Assembly: GCA_022615255.1 (NCBI GenBank) | Contig: JAKEHC010000111.1 | Coordinates: 1-6,549, forward strand | DNA length: 6,549 bases | Direction of reading: 5' to 3' | From: Candidatus Dadabacteria bacterium | GTDB taxonomy: Bacteria > Desulfobacterota_D > UBA1144 > Nemesobacterales > CSP1-2 | Part shown: one piece after another, positions 5,864-6,549 of the stretch | Position numbering within the stretch: position 1 is the first letter of the stretch | How the letters are laid out: each line of letters opens with the position of its first letter | Notes under the pieces: generated by a model | What the model was told of the DNA's origin: nothing | Database searches by the model: none | Seen by the model: the letters and a program-made list of their open reading frames with translations, nothing else | Translations under genes and position numbers: made by a program

Positions 5864-6502
5864 TTATTTCTCGATTTCCTCTCCAACGATCGTTATATCA
5901 TCCTTATCTTCGACAATCGCAGCCAATCCGCATGCGGTTGCATTGCCCTTTGCGTCAAACTCGCAACCCCATACGGCTTCCTCTTTAGCACCACATTCAC
6001 CCTCATCTAGGGTATATGCATACCAGCCGGAGCCAACAGGTTTCTTATATATGTTCCCCTTGTTGTACACTACGATCATTATACCCCCTTTACCTGCACC
6101 GCCATCTGTACAGGTGAAGTCTTTGTTGGCGTATATGTAAGTAACCTTGTCCTCATCGTCGTATAGGAAGGCAGCCGTCTCAACATTTCCATCGCTGTCA
6201 ATGTCAATTTCCTCGATCCACAAGGAGTCGCCATCGTCCTTTGGATTCGCCGTGTTGACAGAAAACTTGCCGCTTCCAACCGCCGTTTTCTTATCCACAT
6301 TAGCAGGCGGGTTTGGAGCCGCCCCTTTGCTCAGCGTTGCGGCGTTCGGCTTGGTGCTTACGCCAACCTCACCGGGAGCCGGGCTTGGCATATCGGCGGC
6401 TAGAGCGTCAGTAGCAATAACTCTCTCGACCCTAACCCCTAACAACGGAAGTGTGAGAATTAACGTGATCGCGAGACCGAACAAGATAGACATTCTTTTC
6501 AT
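5864..6502 (-). CDS. Secreted protein of unknown function with acidic DxDxDG motif
   Basis: A 212-residue protein that I do not recognise. It opens with MKRM and a hydrophobic stretch (about residues 5-22), then a polar segment and an ALA-AD site near residues 33-37, which looks like a Sec signal peptide cut by signal peptidase I, so the product is probably periplasmic or extracellular. A Pro/Ala/Lys-rich linker (38-75) leads to an acidic, probably beta-rich domain (about 78-212) with four cysteines (131, 170, 180, 191), suited to two disulfides. DIDSDGN (100-106) resembles an EF-hand calcium loop, but the position-12 acid is missing. The W-x2-E-x-D-...-GN-...-EDK pattern occurs at 95-119 and again at 178-200, hinting at an internal duplication. 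The ATG at 6502-6500 is chosen over an upstream TTG at 6529 because of its excellent ribosome site and the -10 box immediately upstream. Nothing around it suggests a pathway. Confidence 0.8.
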   Translation of the reverse strand: MKRMSILFGLAITLILTLPLLGVRVERVIATDALAADMPSPAPGEVGVSTKPNAATLSKGAAPNPPANVDKKTAVGSGKFSVNTANPKDDGDSLWIEEIDIDSDGNVETAAFLYDDEDKVTYIYANKDFTCTDGGAGKGGIMIVVYNKGNIYKKPVGSGWYAYTLDEGECGAKEEAVWGCEFDAKGNATACGLAAIVEDKDDITIVGEEIEK

Positions 6503-6510
6503 GGATAAAT

Positions 6511-6518
6511 CCTCCTTT
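6511..6518 (-). promoter_or_regulatory. Strong ribosome binding site for the secreted-protein gene
   Basis: Read on the minus strand this is AAAGGAGG, 8 bases before the ATG at 6502-6500. It fixes the start codon at 6502 rather than the TTG at 6529, which lies upstream of this site. Confidence 0.85.
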
Positions 6519-6533
6519 CTTGATTTCAAACGG

Positions 6534-6539
6534 AGTATA
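6534..6539 (-). promoter_or_regulatory. -10 box of a promoter for the secreted-protein gene
   Basis: The minus strand reads TATACT, matching 5 of 6 bases of the sigma-70 -10 consensus, in an AT-rich context. Transcription would begin near 6527, giving a leader of about 25 bases that includes the ribosome site. The matching -35 box would fall beyond the window end and cannot be checked. Confidence 0.45.
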
Positions 6540-6549
6540 ATAATACATA

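Noticed and set aside
6079..6300. Minus-strand frame overlapping the secreted-protein gene in another phase
   Set aside because: Arg/Thr-rich composition is typical of an out-of-frame read; the real frame has a signal peptide, start site and motifs.
6503..6529. Upstream TTG start for the secreted-protein gene
   Set aside because: The strong ribosome site lies downstream of it and suits the ATG at 6502; the TTG also sits about where transcription from the -10 box would begin.
1..6549. CRISPR array, tRNA or rRNA genes, transposase, phage or toxin-antitoxin genes
   Set aside because: No regularly spaced direct repeats, no cloverleaf-like or rRNA-like sequence and no matching protein motifs were seen on either strand.

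Overview
The window reads as part of an ordinary bacterial chromosome. Five plus-strand genes (186-4822) form a sugar-phosphate cluster. Two minus-strand genes (murI and a secreted protein, 4865-6502) converge on it. By eye base composition is moderate and codon use looks even across the genes. Glutamate racemase implies a peptidoglycan wall. Two short REP-like palindromes lie between genes. Lineage cannot be fixed from the sequence; a Desulfobacterota-like or candidate-phylum environmental bacterium is only a guess.

Layout. Bases 1-185 are a leader with a perfect -35 hexamer and a small dyad. Then follow a HAD-family phosphatase (186-920), ribose-5-phosphate isomerase A (939-1664), ribulose-phosphate 3-epimerase (1772-2428), glucose-6-phosphate dehydrogenase (2496-4028) and 6-phosphogluconolactonase (4085-4822). 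A 42-base convergent gap separates these from glutamate racemase (4865-5677, minus). A 186-base gap (5678-5863) is largely AT-rich and holds a GC-rich palindrome. The last gene (5864-6502, minus) encodes a small exported protein of unknown function, with a strong ribosome binding site and a -10 box at the window edge.

How the genes work together. Zwf and Pgl turn glucose 6-phosphate into 6-phosphogluconate with NADPH production. RpiA and Rpe interconvert ribulose 5-phosphate with ribose 5-phosphate and xylulose 5-phosphate. The linking enzyme, 6-phosphogluconate dehydrogenase, is not in the window, nor are transketolase and transaldolase. The HAD enzyme probably acts on a sugar phosphate, but its substrate is unknown.

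I see no CRISPR array, transposase, phage gene, rRNA or tRNA, and no new defence or biosynthetic system. The observations most worth a second look are a changed metal-ligand position in Rpe, the paired palindromes (one spanning the zwf stop codon), the unrecognised secreted protein with a possible internal repeat, and micro-ORFs in the gaps of the cluster.
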